Shown in pieces: positions 1-8,797 of a stretch of 64,000 bases of DNA. The translations under genes and the position numbers were made by a program. Origin of the DNA: Virgibacillus aidingensis. Its GTDB lineage: Bacteria; Bacillota; Bacilli; Bacillales; Amphibacillaceae. The notes under the pieces are model-generated. The model searched no databases. It was not told where the DNA came from and worked only from the letters and a program-made list of their open reading frames with translations. Within the stretch, counting starts at the first letter, position 1. The number at the start of each line of letters is the position of its first letter. Location of the stretch: assembly GCF_010994035.1 (NCBI RefSeq), contig NZ_WIXN01000009.1, positions 62,001 to 126,000 on the forward strand, given 5' to 3'.

Positions 1-894
1 GCGATAGGTGGATGTGATCAGGCTGAAGTCCTTAATTGCTTCCACTTCATTTTCCTGACCAATGGTTACATTGATCCCATCGTCTGTCTGTTTTAGCAAA
101 GTAGCTATTTCATCCTCTTTTTCCATCATGGTTAAGAAAGTACGAATTTTCTCCACATCGTTAAATTCCGGCTGCATTAAAATGTTTGATACACCGCCGA
201 TATATAGTTTAACCGGCTGTTCAGCCAGGAAAGCCGTTTTTAAATATTGATAGGTTTGATCAAAATCATCCATGTATTTTTTCATCATCGAAATGATTTC
301 GGAATTAAACAGTTCCGGCAGACTGATTACCGGACTGCCTGCTAGATGATGATTTATAATATTAACCATCTTTTCCAGATCGGAAGGATTTATTTCAGAC
401 GGTATCGTAAAAGTGCGGTGCTCTACATGACCGGTATTGGTCACAAGTATGACTACTGCTGTATGCGGAGTTAAAGTAATCATCTGTATTTGTTTTAATT
501 TTGTTTCCATCATTTCCGGACCCAAAATAATAGATGTATAATTCGTTAGTTCTGATAGCACTTCCGCAGACAATTGCACAATCTGTTCAAATTCATAAAA
601 ACCGTCCTGGATAAGGTCCTTAATAATGTACTCATCGGATTGACCGGATATGGATGCAGCAATGTGATCCACATAATAGCGGTACCCTTTTTCCGAGGGA
701 ATCCGTCCGGAAGACGAATGTGTTTTTTCCAAAAATCCCTTCTCTTCCAGATCTGCCATATCATTTCTTATAGTAGCAGCACTATACGGTATAGTGCCTT
801 TTTTAGAAATGGCTCTTGAACCTATCGGATGTGCCGTCTCTATGAATTCATCGATAATGACTTGTAGAATCAACATCTGCCTTTCTGTTAACAT
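1..894 (-). CDS. hrcA: Heat-inducible transcription repressor HrcA (3' end outside window)
   Basis: HrcA represses the class I heat-shock genes by binding CIRCE operators and is activated by GroEL. The reading frame starts with ATG at 894-892 (MLTERQMLILQVIIDEF), preceded by an AGAGGTGA ribosome site, and stays open to the left edge. It covers 298 codons; the family is about 340 residues, so some 45 C-terminal residues lie outside. The N-terminal winged-helix motif (SAATIRNDMADLEEKG, SSGRIPSEKGYRYYVD) is typical. It follows hemW on the same strand and has its own promoter and operator, so it is the first gene of the dnaK-type heat-shock operon continuing to the left. Confidence 0.97.
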   Translation of the reverse strand, partial: MLTERQMLILQVIIDEFIETAHPIGSRAISKKGTIPYSAATIRNDMADLEEKGFLEKTHSSSGRIPSEKGYRYYVDHIAASISGQSDEYIIKDLIQDGFYEFEQIVQLSAEVLSELTNYTSIILGPEMMETKLKQIQMITLTPHTAVVILVTNTGHVEHRTFTIPSEINPSDLEKMVNIINHHLAGSPVISLPELFNSEIISMMKKYMDDFDQTYQYLKTAFLAEQPVKLYIGGVSNILMQPEFNDVEKIRTFLTMMEKEDEIATLLKQTDDGINVTIGQENEVEAIKDFSLITSTYR

Positions 895-908
895 GATGTT
901 CACCTCTG

Positions 909-935
909 TTAGCACTCTTGGATAGCGAGTGCTAA
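909..935 (-). promoter_or_regulatory. CIRCE operator
   Basis: A perfect inverted repeat, TTAGCACTC-N9-GAGTGCTAA, sits 15 bp upstream of the hrcA start and just downstream of the predicted -10. This is the exact HrcA-binding CIRCE consensus, so hrcA and the genes after it are autoregulated by HrcA. Confidence 0.98.
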
Positions 936-945
936 TTCTAATAAT

Positions 946-974
946 AAATTATCAAATCATCATTTTTTTGTCAA
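946..974 (-). promoter_or_regulatory. SigA-type promoter of hrcA operon
   Basis: On the minus strand a perfect -35 TTGACA (974-969) is followed after 17 bp by TAATTT (951-946). CIRCE begins about 10 bp downstream, so bound HrcA would cover the start site. The -35 match and spacing are good; the -10 matches 4 of 6. Confidence 0.75.
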
Positions 975-1015
975 TGAACTTGAATTATTGGCCAGGTACT
1001 GATTTTTGAAGGGAA

Positions 1016-2167
1016 TTATGCAAAAACCTCGTCCAATAAAAACTTCTCAAACACTTCGTTTGCCAAAAGTTTTCCTTCATCTGTCAGATAGATATCTGTT
1101 TTGCTTTCAACCAGCCATTGTTTATCAGTTAATTCATCAATGGCGCTGCGATAATATTTATCCAATGGGAATCCGAATTTATCCTGAAACACCGCTTTAT
1201 TGACTCCCTGCATTCTGCGCAAACCTAAAAACAGTTCTTCCTCAATCTTTTCCCGCATCCCAATTTCATCTATATGCAATATCGGTTTACCATCCGCCAT
1301 TGCCTGCTTAGTATAGGCTGGAAGCGGACGCAGATTTCCGATTCGCTTGCCGGGCAGATAACCATAAGCACCTGCGCCAAAGCCATAGTAGTATTCATTA
1401 CTCCAATAAGTCAAATTATGCTTGCTCTCAAAACCGGGTTTGGCAAAATTGCTTATTTCATATTGCTGGAGTCCGTGACGCTTGGTTGTCTCAAGTAGAA
1501 TGTAGTACATTTCCACTTCTTCTTCAGGCTTGGGACGATGCAGCTTTCCTTTTTTATGCCGCTGATAGAAGACAGTTTTCGGTTCAATCTGCAGGGAATA
1601 AGTGGATAGATGCGGCAGGTTTAATGACAATGCTTCATCAAGTGATTTTCTGAAATGATTCACTGTCTGCTTTGGAAGCGAATAAATCAGATCTGTGCTT
1701 ATGTTTGAAAAACGGTATTGCTGCAGCAGATCTACTGTTTTATACACATCACTGATTTTGTGCACTCTTCCAAGTTCCTCAAGCATATGATCATCAAAAA
1801 CCTGTACACCAAGGGACACCCTGTTTACACCGTAGGCCTGAAGCAACTTCACCTTTTCTTCATCAAAGTCGCCGGGATTTGCTTCGATAGTATATTCTTC
1901 ACAACCTGCTACATCAAATTTTTCACTGATGAACGCAAGAAGTGTCCTTAGTTGTACCTCGTTTAGTGCAGTTGGTGTACCTCCTCCTATAAAGATTGTT
2001 CTGATTTTGTTTTTCGTGCCCGGAACATTTACATTAATTTCATTTATTAAAGCTTCTATATATTCATCCGCCAATTTTTCATTGTAAAAAAACTTGGTAA
2101 AATCACAGTAATGGCATATTTGCCGGCAAAATGGTATATGAATATATACAGACTGAATTTCGTTCAT
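1016..2167 (-). CDS. hemW: HemW radical-SAM heme chaperone
   Basis: 383-residue HemN/HemW-type radical SAM protein. The iron-sulfur motif is C14-x3-C18-x2-C21 (HIPFCRQICHYCDF), followed by a GGGTPT SAM-binding glycine motif near residue 62. True coproporphyrinogen dehydrogenases (HemN) are longer and carry an extra N-terminal region. This short form corresponds to B. subtilis YqeR/HemW, thought to insert heme into respiratory proteins. The ATG at 2167 has an AAGGAG site 9 bp upstream. It lies between lepA and hrcA as in other Bacilli. A hairpin with a T-run separates it from lepA, so it may be partly uncoupled from that gene. Confidence 0.93.
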   Translation of the reverse strand: MNEIQSVYIHIPFCRQICHYCDFTKFFYNEKLADEYIEALINEINVNVPGTKNKIRTIFIGGGTPTALNEVQLRTLLAFISEKFDVAGCEEYTIEANPGDFDEEKVKLLQAYGVNRVSLGVQVFDDHMLEELGRVHKISDVYKTVDLLQQYRFSNISTDLIYSLPKQTVNHFRKSLDEALSLNLPHLSTYSLQIEPKTVFYQRHKKGKLHRPKPEEEVEMYYILLETTKRHGLQQYEISNFAKPGFESKHNLTYWSNEYYYGFGAGAYGYLPGKRIGNLRPLPAYTKQAMADGKPILHIDEIGMREKIEEELFLGLRRMQGVNKAVFQDKFGFPLDKYYRSAIDELTDKQWLVESKTDIYLTDEGKLLANEVFEKFLLDEVFA

Positions 2168-2253
2168 AGCTCTCTACTCCTTACTCAAAGTTGCTCTTAT
2201 GACAGTTTTTAAAAAAGTTGATCGTTAATGCAGAAGAGTATGGGATTATACTT

Positions 2254-2300
2254 AAAAAGGGGAAAACTTATAAGCCTGTTTGGCTGTAAGTTCTCCCTTT
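2254..2300 (-). terminator. Intrinsic terminator after lepA
   Basis: On the minus strand a stem of about 18 bp (AAAGGGAGAACTTACAGCC pairing with GGCTTATAAGTTTTCCCC, one bulge) closes a 5-nt loop and is followed by TTTTT. It lies 14 bp after the lepA stop and before hemW. A TATAAT box immediately downstream could restart transcription for hemW, but its -35 is poor. Confidence 0.8.
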
Positions 2301-2313
2301 CGTCACTTTACCC

Positions 2314-4122
2314 TTAGTCATCATTCATTTCCAGAACTGCCATAAATGCTTCCTGCGGGACTTCTACGGAACCAACCATTTTCATGCGCTTTTTCCCTTC
2401 TTTTTGTTTCTCCAGAAGTTTTCGTTTACGGGATATATCCCCGCCGTAACATTTGGAAAGCACATTTTTTCGCATTGCTTTAATCGTTGAGCGGGCCACT
2501 ATTTTATTTCCGATTGCCGCCTGGACAGGAACTTCGAATTGCTGTCTTGGAATTAGTTCTTTCAGCTTATCCACAATTTGTTTACCCCGCTCATAGGCAA
2601 AATCCCTATGCACGATAAAGGACAGGGCATCAATCGTTTCCCCGTTTAATAATATATCCATCTTCACCAGCTTTGAAGACTGGTATCCTATCAGTTCATA
2701 ATCAAAGGAAGCGTAGCCCTTTGTTTGGGATTTCAGCTGATCAAAGAAATCATAGACTATCTCAGATAATGGAATATGGTAAACGATATTAACCCGGATT
2801 TCATCCAGATACTCCATGTCAACAAACTGCCCGCGTTTCTTTTGTGCTATTTCCATGACAGCACCTACAAAGTCATTGGGAACCATTATTGTAGCCTCTA
2901 CAAATGGTTCGCGGATTTCTTCGATTTGCTGTGCGTCAGGCATCATGGACGGGTTGTCAATCTCCAGCAATTCTTCATTCGTCTGTTCAACCTCATAAAT
3001 CACACTGGGGGCTGTCGTAATTAAATCAATGTTAAACTCGCGTTCAATCCGTTCCTGAATAATTTCCATATGCAGCAGTCCCAGAAAACCACAGCGGAAA
3101 CCGAAGCCAAGCGCCTGGGACGTTTCCGGTTCATACTGCAGCGAGGAGTCGTTTAATTCCAGTCTTTCCAGAGCTTCCCTCAGATCATTATAATTATTGG
3201 AATCAACCGGGTACAATCCGCAAAAAACCATCGGGTTTAATTTTCTGTAGCCAGGCAGCGGTTCAGCTGCAGGCCGGTCCACATGGGTTATCGTATCCCC
3301 TACCCGGGAATCGCTTACGTTTTTAATGGAAGCAGTCAAAAATCCGACATCTCCCACCGTTAACTCCTTTTTATTGATGGGCTTTGGCCCAAAAACTCCC
3401 ATTTCATTTACTTCAAATTCCTTCCCCGTGGCCATCATCTTGATTTTATCTCCGACCCGCAGCGTACCTTCCTTAATACAAACATAAGCAATGACACCGC
3501 GGTAGGAATCATATAAAGAATCGAAAATAAGTGCTTTTAAAGGCGCATCATTTTTGCCTGCCGGTTCCGGAACCACTTCGGTAATTCGTTCCAGAATTTC
3601 TTCAATGCCAATGTTGGATTTTGCTGATGCGAGTATTACTTCATCTCTATCTATGCCTATGACATCTTCAAGTTCTTTAGTTACACGTTCCGGATCTGCG
3701 CTCGGTAAATCTATCTTATTAATTACCGGAATAATCTCCAGATCATTATCCATAGCAAGGTATACATTGGCCAGCGTTTGTGCCTCAATGCCCTGGGCAG
3801 CATCCACAACAAGAATGGCTCCTTCACAGGCAGCCAGACTGCGGGATACCTCATATGTAAAATCGACATGGCCTGGTGTATCAATTAAATGAAAAATAAA
3901 TTCTTCTCCGTTTTTACTCGTGTATTGCAGCTGCACCGCATTTAATTTTATCGTGATGCCGCGCTCCCGCTCCAAATCCATGGCATCCAGCAATTGTTCC
4001 TTCATTTCCCGTTCTTCGATTGCTTTTGTATTTTCAAGAATCCGATCAGCCAATGTGGATTTTCCATGATCTATATGAGCTATAATGGAAAAATTCCTTA
4101 CTTTTCGCTGTTTATTTGTCAT
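2314..4122 (-). CDS. lepA: Elongation factor 4 (LepA)
   Basis: 602-residue translational GTPase that back-translocates or remodels ribosomes. The P-loop AHIDHGKST is at residues 15-23, followed by the RERGITIK switch I, DTPGHVDF (G3) and NKIDLP (G4). The LepA-specific C-terminal domain ends with the basic [16 protein letters not shown] segment. Length and motifs are normal. AGGAGTGA precedes the ATG. It is transcribed toward hemW-hrcA, and the spoIIP-yqxA unit lies upstream. An intergenic stretch of about 420 bp upstream contains a strong SigA promoter, giving a leader of roughly 160 nt. Confidence 0.98.
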   Translation of the reverse strand: MTNKQRKVRNFSIIAHIDHGKSTLADRILENTKAIEEREMKEQLLDAMDLERERGITIKLNAVQLQYTSKNGEEFIFHLIDTPGHVDFTYEVSRSLAACEGAILVVDAAQGIEAQTLANVYLAMDNDLEIIPVINKIDLPSADPERVTKELEDVIGIDRDEVILASAKSNIGIEEILERITEVVPEPAGKNDAPLKALIFDSLYDSYRGVIAYVCIKEGTLRVGDKIKMMATGKEFEVNEMGVFGPKPINKKELTVGDVGFLTASIKNVSDSRVGDTITHVDRPAAEPLPGYRKLNPMVFCGLYPVDSNNYNDLREALERLELNDSSLQYEPETSQALGFGFRCGFLGLLHMEIIQERIEREFNIDLITTAPSVIYEVEQTNEELLEIDNPSMMPDAQQIEEIREPFVEATIMVPNDFVGAVMEIAQKKRGQFVDMEYLDEIRVNIVYHIPLSEIVYDFFDQLKSQTKGYASFDYELIGYQSSKLVKMDILLNGETIDALSFIVHRDFAYERGKQIVDKLKELIPRQQFEVPVQAAIGNKIVARSTIKAMRKNVLSKCYGGDISRKRKLLEKQKEGKKRMKMVGSVEVPQEAFMAVLEMNDD

Positions 4123-4543
4123 TAGTGATGTTCACTCCTACACGTCTTCTTCAAAGAAAACTTGACTTTCATAAAGTTAAGTGCTGCAGGGGTATGATCT
4201 ATAATACCATGCATTTTTCCGGACGAATATATTTGAATAATGCTTTCCTGCTAAGTTCAAAATCTTAATCGGTGATTACTAGGTTGATTATAGCAGTAGA
4301 GCAATCTATATTCAATCATAACGTTGGACCGGGGATTTATTTTAAAACACTTATTTACTGCCCGGATTGTTGTCAAAATTTGCAGGAGGATACTTACTTC
4401 TGAACCAACGACAAAGTTTACAGTTTGCTGAATTAACCCGCATTTGCCGTTCGGAATGCCAATGTGAATAAACATCATGTATCCGGAGGAAGTGATGCAC
4501 ACGAGAGATGGTCTTATTCGTGTAATTCAGTGAACGATAGTTC
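4123..4543. other. Intergenic region between yqxA and lepA
   Basis: About 420 bp with no recognisable gene. It holds the lepA promoter (4287-4315) and a second possible extended -10, TGGTATTAT, at 4209-4201 on the minus strand. Two overlapping minus-strand open frames of 77-81 codons have no good ribosome site and no recognised family, and one overlaps the end of yqxA. No clear terminator follows yqxA, so spoIIP-yqxA transcripts may run into lepA. Confidence 0.5.
4287..4315 (-). promoter_or_regulatory. SigA-type promoter of lepA
   Basis: On the minus strand TTGAAT (4315-4310), 17 bp, then a perfect TATAAT (4292-4287). It faces lepA, whose start is about 165 bp downstream. This is the best SigA match in the yqxA-lepA gap. 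Confidence 0.7.
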
Positions 4544-4852
4544 TCAGAAAAATAATTGGGCAAACTGATATAGTATGTGAACAATTACATCATATAGCCC
4601 CTTAACACCCGCTTCAAGAAAAGAAGCAGTCTGTTGCGTAAAATTTTGCTGTTCAGTTTTCGATAATTCTGCGGTCAGCTCAGCTGTATTACTATCATGA
4701 TCATATAAACCAGGTTCATCTTCCACGGTTTCCACAACATTGTTTTCCTTCTCAGCAGAAGGCGTATCCGAATTCCCGCGATCCACTCCGTAAAGCATGC
4801 CTGATAAGAAAAAGACTGCGAGTAATAATAGAACTATAAATGAGCGTATCAT
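4544..4852 (-). CDS. yqxA: YqxA family protein (DUF3679)
   Basis: 102-residue membrane-anchored protein. A hydrophobic N-terminal segment (about residues 4-22) is followed by an acidic linker and a C-terminal amphipathic or hydrophobic segment. Position between spoIIP and lepA and overall design match B. subtilis YqxA. Its function is unknown. It begins 12 bp after the spoIIP stop with a strong AGGAGG, so the two are surely co-transcribed and it is probably made during sporulation. Confidence 0.8.
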   Translation of the reverse strand: MIRSFIVLLLLAVFFLSGMLYGVDRGNSDTPSAEKENNVVETVEDEPGLYDHDSNTAELTAELSKTEQQNFTQQTASFLEAGVKGLYDVIVHILYQFAQLFF

Positions 4853-4864
4853 GCTCTTTTCCTC

Positions 4865-6031
4865 CTAACCATCAACAGCTTCAGCATCCCAGTAATATTC
4901 GCTGAATACTTCCGCCAGAATATCCGCCGAGCGATAAAGCTCCTCCAGCGTATTTTCCACACCGCCAAACTCAAATAAAAGTGCATTCTCATTCAGATCC
5001 TGATTAAATATTCCATTCGTTCTTGCACCCTCCAGCGGCAAATAGCCGCGGCTGATTCCCGGATATTTATCTTCCAGCAAATTATGCAATTCTTTGGCCA
5101 GTTCGAGGTTTTTTTCATATTCTTCATGTTCTGCTCCTACTACAAATAAAATCCTGCCGTAGGATTCACCATCTATTTCTGTTGTTGTCTTATCCCTGGA
5201 GATAGAATCTCTATGGATATCAAAAACGTAGTTTAAATCGTTGCTTCCCGCCATCGCTTCTTCTACTATTTCCCTTGACGCCTGATAGGATTGTCCATAA
5301 CCCCAGTCGCGCTCATTTAATATGTTCATAAAATCATGATCATCCACCAGGGAGCCAATCCCCTTTTCTTCTAATGCCTGGGCAAAACGTTCGCTTACTT
5401 TCGTTATGTTTACTTCATCATGATGGGCATGGTCCGGATTTGTCACATCCGGAAGATGCGGAAGAAAGGATTCACGGTTATGTGTATTATAGATAAACAC
5501 AACATTACGTCCTTCGGTGGTTGGCGTCGTTTCCTCCTTTGGTTGTTCTTTTACCTCTGTTTCTTTTTCCTCCTCATCAAACACTGCTTCTCTCTCCCTT
5601 AAAACTTCTTCCAGTGGAGGAGAAGACTCTACTGGCATATTTGCATAATTCGTTCCTTCACCGGCAATTAAAATCCGGTCATATACTGAAAACCCCGGTA
5701 TTTCATTTCCCAAAAGGCTTCTGGGGTCATTTGGCTTTATACTTGTTGCTATTTGCAGCAGTTCAGTAGAGAGATTTGGCATGGCCTGGTCATTTGGATA
5801 TGCCTGCTGAAATGCACGATTCTCTATACCAAATAAGTATAAAAAGGTAGAACTGTCTATATCGCTTGTCCACTCCGTAATCGTTTGAATAGAAAGACGG
5901 TAAGCCGGTTGTACTGTCGTCAAAAATCCGATGGACACAAATAATATGATAATGCTCATTAAATAAATTCCGCTCTTCTTAAAAAAAAGATTAAAACGCT
6001 GATGCGTGCGAGTATTTTGCTTGTTTGACAT
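4865..6031 (-). CDS. spoIIP: Stage II sporulation protein P
   Basis: 388-residue peptidoglycan amidase/endopeptidase of the SpoIID-SpoIIM-SpoIIP engulfment complex, acting at the septum from the mother cell. An N-terminal membrane anchor (about residues 20-43) is followed by a Glu-rich linker (about 130-165) and the amidase domain, with its signature YNTHNRESFLPH, a later FDIHRDS and a final LLFEFGGVENT. The ATG at 6031 is preceded by AAGGGCGG. A SigE-like promoter and a long inverted repeat abutting this ribosome site lie just upstream. It follows gpr by about 93 bp, as in B. subtilis, and is co-transcribed with yqxA. Confidence 0.96.
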   Translation of the reverse strand: MSNKQNTRTHQRFNLFFKKSGIYLMSIIILFVSIGFLTTVQPAYRLSIQTITEWTSDIDSSTFLYLFGIENRAFQQAYPNDQAMPNLSTELLQIATSIKPNDPRSLLGNEIPGFSVYDRILIAGEGTNYANMPVESSPPLEEVLREREAVFDEEEKETEVKEQPKEETTPTTEGRNVVFIYNTHNRESFLPHLPDVTNPDHAHHDEVNITKVSERFAQALEEKGIGSLVDDHDFMNILNERDWGYGQSYQASREIVEEAMAGSNDLNYVFDIHRDSISRDKTTTEIDGESYGRILFVVGAEHEEYEKNLELAKELHNLLEDKYPGISRGYLPLEGARTNGIFNQDLNENALLFEFGGVENTLEELYRSADILAEVFSEYYWDAEAVDG

Positions 6032-6046
6032 ACTGGTTCCGCCCTT

Positions 6047-6087
6047 CCTGAAGTCCTTATAGTCAAAATCTATGAAGTAACTTCAGG
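6047..6087 (-). repeat. Inverted repeat abutting the spoIIP ribosome site
   Basis: CCTGAAGTTACTTCATAG (6087-6070, minus strand) can pair with CTATAAGGACTTCAGG (6062-6047) around a 7-nt loop, with a short bulge. The 3' arm ends directly at the AAGGGCGG ribosome site of spoIIP. The 5' arm lies within the predicted SigE promoter and would be missing from transcripts started there. Confidence 0.75.
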
Positions 6088-6096
6088 AAATAGAAC
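6067..6096 (-). promoter_or_regulatory. Predicted SigE promoter of spoIIP
   Basis: On the minus strand GTTCTATT (6096-6089), 14 bp, CATAGATT (6074-6067). This matches the SigE consensus GTCATATT-N14/15-CATACAAT at 6 of 8 in each box. spoIIP is a known SigE gene in B. subtilis. The start would fall near 6058, about 27 nt upstream of the ATG. Confidence 0.6.
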
Positions 6097-6100
6097 CAAA

Positions 6101-6124
6101 CTTCCATTTAAGATAGAATGGAAG
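6101..6124 (-). terminator. Weak terminator-like hairpin after gpr
   Basis: Directly after the gpr stop on the minus strand, CTTCCATT pairs with AATGGAAG around an 8-nt loop, followed by TTTGGTT. The AT-rich stem and poor T-run suggest that read-through from gpr into spoIIP is likely. Confidence 0.4.
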
Positions 6125-7228
6125 CTATCTCGTATAGGAAGCAAAATTATTAACATCTACTTGCTCATGTAACGCAGCATTGACGCCGTTTGCTATAACA
6201 CTGGCCATGTCTATCATGAATCCGTCTACTTCTTTTGGCGTTACCATTAAATTATGGCCAAGGGGAGTCAAAACCTCATTAATCAGTTTTCGCTTTTCTT
6301 CATCTGATAATGTGCCAACGATTCCCATGAATGTTTCACGTTTTTCTTCATCCGGCAGATCTTCCTCCGTATATACTTTATTTCCAAATGTTAAACCTGC
6401 CGGCGCAAGTGACCTGGACGGTTTATCTTTTTCATTCCATTCCCTACCAAAATGCTTCAGCATAAAATCAATCGTATCACTCGCAATGGTGACAGCATCC
6501 ACTACCGTTGGAACCCCTATTGCCAGTACCGGAACACCGAGTGTTTCTTTACTTAGTTCCTTCCGCTTATTCCCTACCCCTGAACCGGGATGTATGCCTG
6601 TATCTGAGAGCTGAATCGTCTCATTGACTCTTTCAATTGATCTCGAAGCAAGCGCATCAATGGCAATGACAAAATCAGGCTTAAACTTCTCTACGATCCC
6701 AAAAATAATATTGCTCGTTTCAATGCCGGTTACCCCCATGACACCGGGAGTTACGGCAGCAACCGGCCGATACCCTTCAGAAACAGATTCATGCTCCAGT
6801 TCAAATAAATGACTGGTTACCATCACTTTTTCGGCCGTCATTGGACCAAGTGCATCCGGGGTTACATTCCAGTTGCCAAGTCCCACAATCAAACCTTTAC
6901 TATCTGCGGGGATATTATTTTTGGCAATTAATTGTTCCAGTTCCTTTGCGAGAATTTGTGCAGCTTTTTCCTGTCTTGCCGTATCCTGCCTTTTAACGCC
7001 ATCTGCATATATTGTTACATAGGAACCCTGCTTTTTTCCGATTAATTCTTCCCCAGTCTCATCAATCTCCACATAGGTAATTTTTATATTATCCTGTTTT
7101 CTTTCTTTAACGGTTACCCCTTTCAGTCCGCTTTCTTTTTCCGTCTTTTCTTCCTGTTCCACAAACATATCCCGGGCTTCCACTGCAAGATCTGTTCTGA
7201 CCTGGAAGTTTGTTTTCTCTTCATTCAT
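6125..7228 (-). CDS. gpr: Germination protease (SASP endopeptidase)
   Basis: About 367-residue aspartate-type spore protease that degrades small acid-soluble proteins during germination; made in the forespore as a zymogen. The N-terminal propeptide contains [11 protein letters not shown], which resembles the SASP cleavage sites it recognises. Conserved blocks include [54 protein letters not shown] and [16 protein letters not shown] prefer the ATG at 7228 over 7237 because AAAGG directly touches the upstream ATG but is well spaced for the second. It is divergent from rpsT and followed by spoIIP. Confidence 0.96.
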   Translation of the reverse strand: MNEEKTNFQVRTDLAVEARDMFVEQEEKTEKESGLKGVTVKERKQDNIKITYVEIDETGEELIGKKQGSYVTIYADGVKRQDTARQEKAAQILAKELEQLIAKNNIPADSKGLIVGLGNWNVTPDALGPMTAEKVMVTSHLFELEHESVSEGYRPVAAVTPGVMGVTGIETSNIIFGIVEKFKPDFVIAIDALASRSIERVNETIQLSDTGIHPGSGVGNKRKELSKETLGVPVLAIGVPTVVDAVTIASDTIDFMLKHFGREWNEKDKPSRSLAPAGLTFGNKVYTEEDLPDEEKRETFMGIVGTLSDEEKRKLINEVLTPLGHNLMVTPKEVDGFMIDMASVIANGVNAALHEQVDVNNFASYTR

Positions 7229-7303
7229 AGGTTTCATCCTTTCACATTTCTTCAGTAATAGCGTTCACAAATTAATAAAACTCATACATACCGGTGAAAG
7301 CTC

Positions 7304-7332
7304 TTGAAAACAAGGAGAACCTCTGATAAAAT
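7304..7332 (+). promoter_or_regulatory. SigA-type promoter of rpsT
   Basis: TTGAAA (7304-7309), 17 bp, TAAAAT (7327-7332). It gives an rpsT leader of about 100 nt (to 7436), long enough for an autoregulatory S20-binding structure, although I do not recognise a named motif in it. Confidence 0.75.
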
Positions 7333-7436
7333 GACTCTTGTCCACTTATCACTGGACTTCGTTAGCCCATTGCTTTTAATCAGGACTGGATTAGCAATTA
7401 TGATCAATAGTATGCTTGTAATTGGGAGGTGAAACA

Positions 7437-7703
7437 ATGGCCAATATTAAATCTGCAATTAAACGTGTTGAAGTCAACAATAAAAAACGCTCACAAAACG
7501 GCGCACAAAAAGCAGCGATGCGTTCCGTAATTAAGCGAGTTGAAAAATTAGTGGAAGAAAATGATGCAGAAAACGCAAAAATTACTCTGCAGACTGCAAA
7601 CAGTCAAATTGACAAAGCAGTGCAAAAAGGACTTATCCACAAGAACAACGGAAACCGTCAAAAATCCCGTTTAGCTGAAAAAGTAAATAATCTTGGCGCA
7701 TAA
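7437..7703 (+). CDS. rpsT: 30S ribosomal protein S20
   Basis: 88-residue primary 16S-binding protein. The sequence MANIKSAIKRVEVNNKK and the Lys/Arg-rich helical remainder are typical. The start at 7437 is set by GGGAGGTG 6-7 nt upstream; an in-frame TTG at 7422 lies before the ribosome site and is rejected. It is a monocistronic plus-strand gene between divergent gpr and convergent holA, as in B. subtilis, with a strong SigA promoter. Confidence 0.98.
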   Translation: MANIKSAIKRVEVNNKKRSQNGAQKAAMRSVIKRVEKLVEENDAENAKITLQTANSQIDKAVQKGLIHKNNGNRQKSRLAEKVNNLGA

Positions 7704-7743
7704 AAAAATGATCCCATTAAATTTAAATGGGATCATTTTTTTG
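7704..7743 (+). terminator. Bidirectional terminator of rpsT and holA
   Basis: A near-perfect stem (AAAAATGATCCCATT with AATGGGATCATTTTTTT, 7-nt loop) flanked by A- and T-runs starts right after the rpsT stop and can also end holA transcription from the other side. Confidence 0.92.
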
Positions 7744-7768
7744 GAGGCTAAGTAAAGCGAAAAATCAT

Positions 7769-8797
7769 TTATTGATTCTGAATAAGATCATAAAGCAAAA
7801 ACTCAAAAGAAAGGCTTTTTTCCATCGTTCCCTGCTTCATTTGAGCATCCGTTTCTGCAAGCTTATCCATTATTCTGTGCAGTCCTTCCAATGTAAAACG
7901 CCGTTCTCTTTTTAATGCTATTTTAATGACGTAAGGATGGGCGCGAAGCTGTTTTTGCATGTCAAATTGGCTTATTCCTTTTCGTTTCAGCAATTTCACC
8001 TGGAGGATCATCCGGAATTGAAAAGCAAGCAGCGCAATAAGTGCGATTGGTTCCTCCTTCATTTTTTCCAGGTCTTTATAAATAGATATCGCCTTATGTA
8101 AATCACGGTCTATAACAGCATCAACCAATCTTAATGAAGAGTTTTCCGGGGTATGTGACAACAGGATTTCCGCAGCTTCTTTCGTTACCACCCCATCTTT
8201 CCCGGCAAAAGTGGCCAGCTTTTCAACTTCTTTCTCCAGTAAATGCAGATTTGCTGACACTTCTGTTTCCATGATTTCTTTCGCATCTTGGTCTAATTGT
8301 ACACTATACCGGACGGCCATTTCGTCCAGATATTTTCCCGTATCTTGTTCTTTTATCGTATTACAGGGTACCACGGAAGCTTTTTTTTTCATCTGTTTAC
8401 TTATTTTTTTTCTTTCATCTATTTTATCGTATGGAGCGATGAAGACAATTATGGAATAATCTGCCGGTTGATCCAAATATGCTTCCAGAACGGCAAGATC
8501 ATGCTCGAAATCCAGTGATCCGGGCTTCGCTTTTAAAAAGATTGGGTTTGTAGCGAAAATTAGTTTTCTTTCTTCAAAAAAAGGAAAGGTTTCTGCATCT
8601 CTGACCACTTCCTGAACAGGTGTCTCCTCCAAATCATAAACAGCCAATTCATCTTTATTTTCTCCTAATACCGCATTTGTGATCACTGATTTGAATTGCT
8701 GTATAAAATAACTTTCCGACCCATAAACTAAATATACCGGTGAAATTTGCTGTTTTTTTATCTGTTTTACTATTTCTGAATAAGTCATCTCGTCCAC
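7769..8797 (-). CDS. holA: DNA polymerase III subunit delta
   Basis: 342-residue clamp-loader subunit that opens the beta clamp (B. subtilis YqeN/HolA). The start MDEMTYSEIVKQIK is followed by the delta-specific YLVYGSESYFIQQF clamp-contact region, the AAA-like domain and a C-terminal collar domain. Length is normal. It is convergent with rpsT. Upstream lie a hairpin-rich gap and yqzM on the opposite strand, so holA probably has its own promoter, which I could not place. Confidence 0.95.
   Translation of the reverse strand: MDEMTYSEIVKQIKKQQISPVYLVYGSESYFIQQFKSVITNAVLGENKDELAVYDLEETPVQEVVRDAETFPFFEERKLIFATNPIFLKAKPGSLDFEHDLAVLEAYLDQPADYSIIVFIAPYDKIDERKKISKQMKKKASVVPCNTIKEQDTGKYLDEMAVRYSVQLDQDAKEIMETEVSANLHLLEKEVEKLATFAGKDGVVTKEAAEILLSHTPENSSLRLVDAVIDRDLHKAISIYKDLEKMKEEPIALIALLAFQFRMILQVKLLKRKGISQFDMQKQLRAHPYVIKIALKRERRFTLEGLHRIMDKLAETDAQMKQGTMEKSLSFEFLLYDLIQNQ

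Noticed and set aside
4257-4584. Two overlapping minus-strand frames between yqxA and lepA
   Set aside because: No ribosome site, no recognised family, one overlaps yqxA, and the lepA promoter lies inside the region.
7246-7293. SigG promoter for gpr
   Set aside because: Best matches (TGTATG, GCTATTA) miss too many consensus positions and the spacing is wrong.
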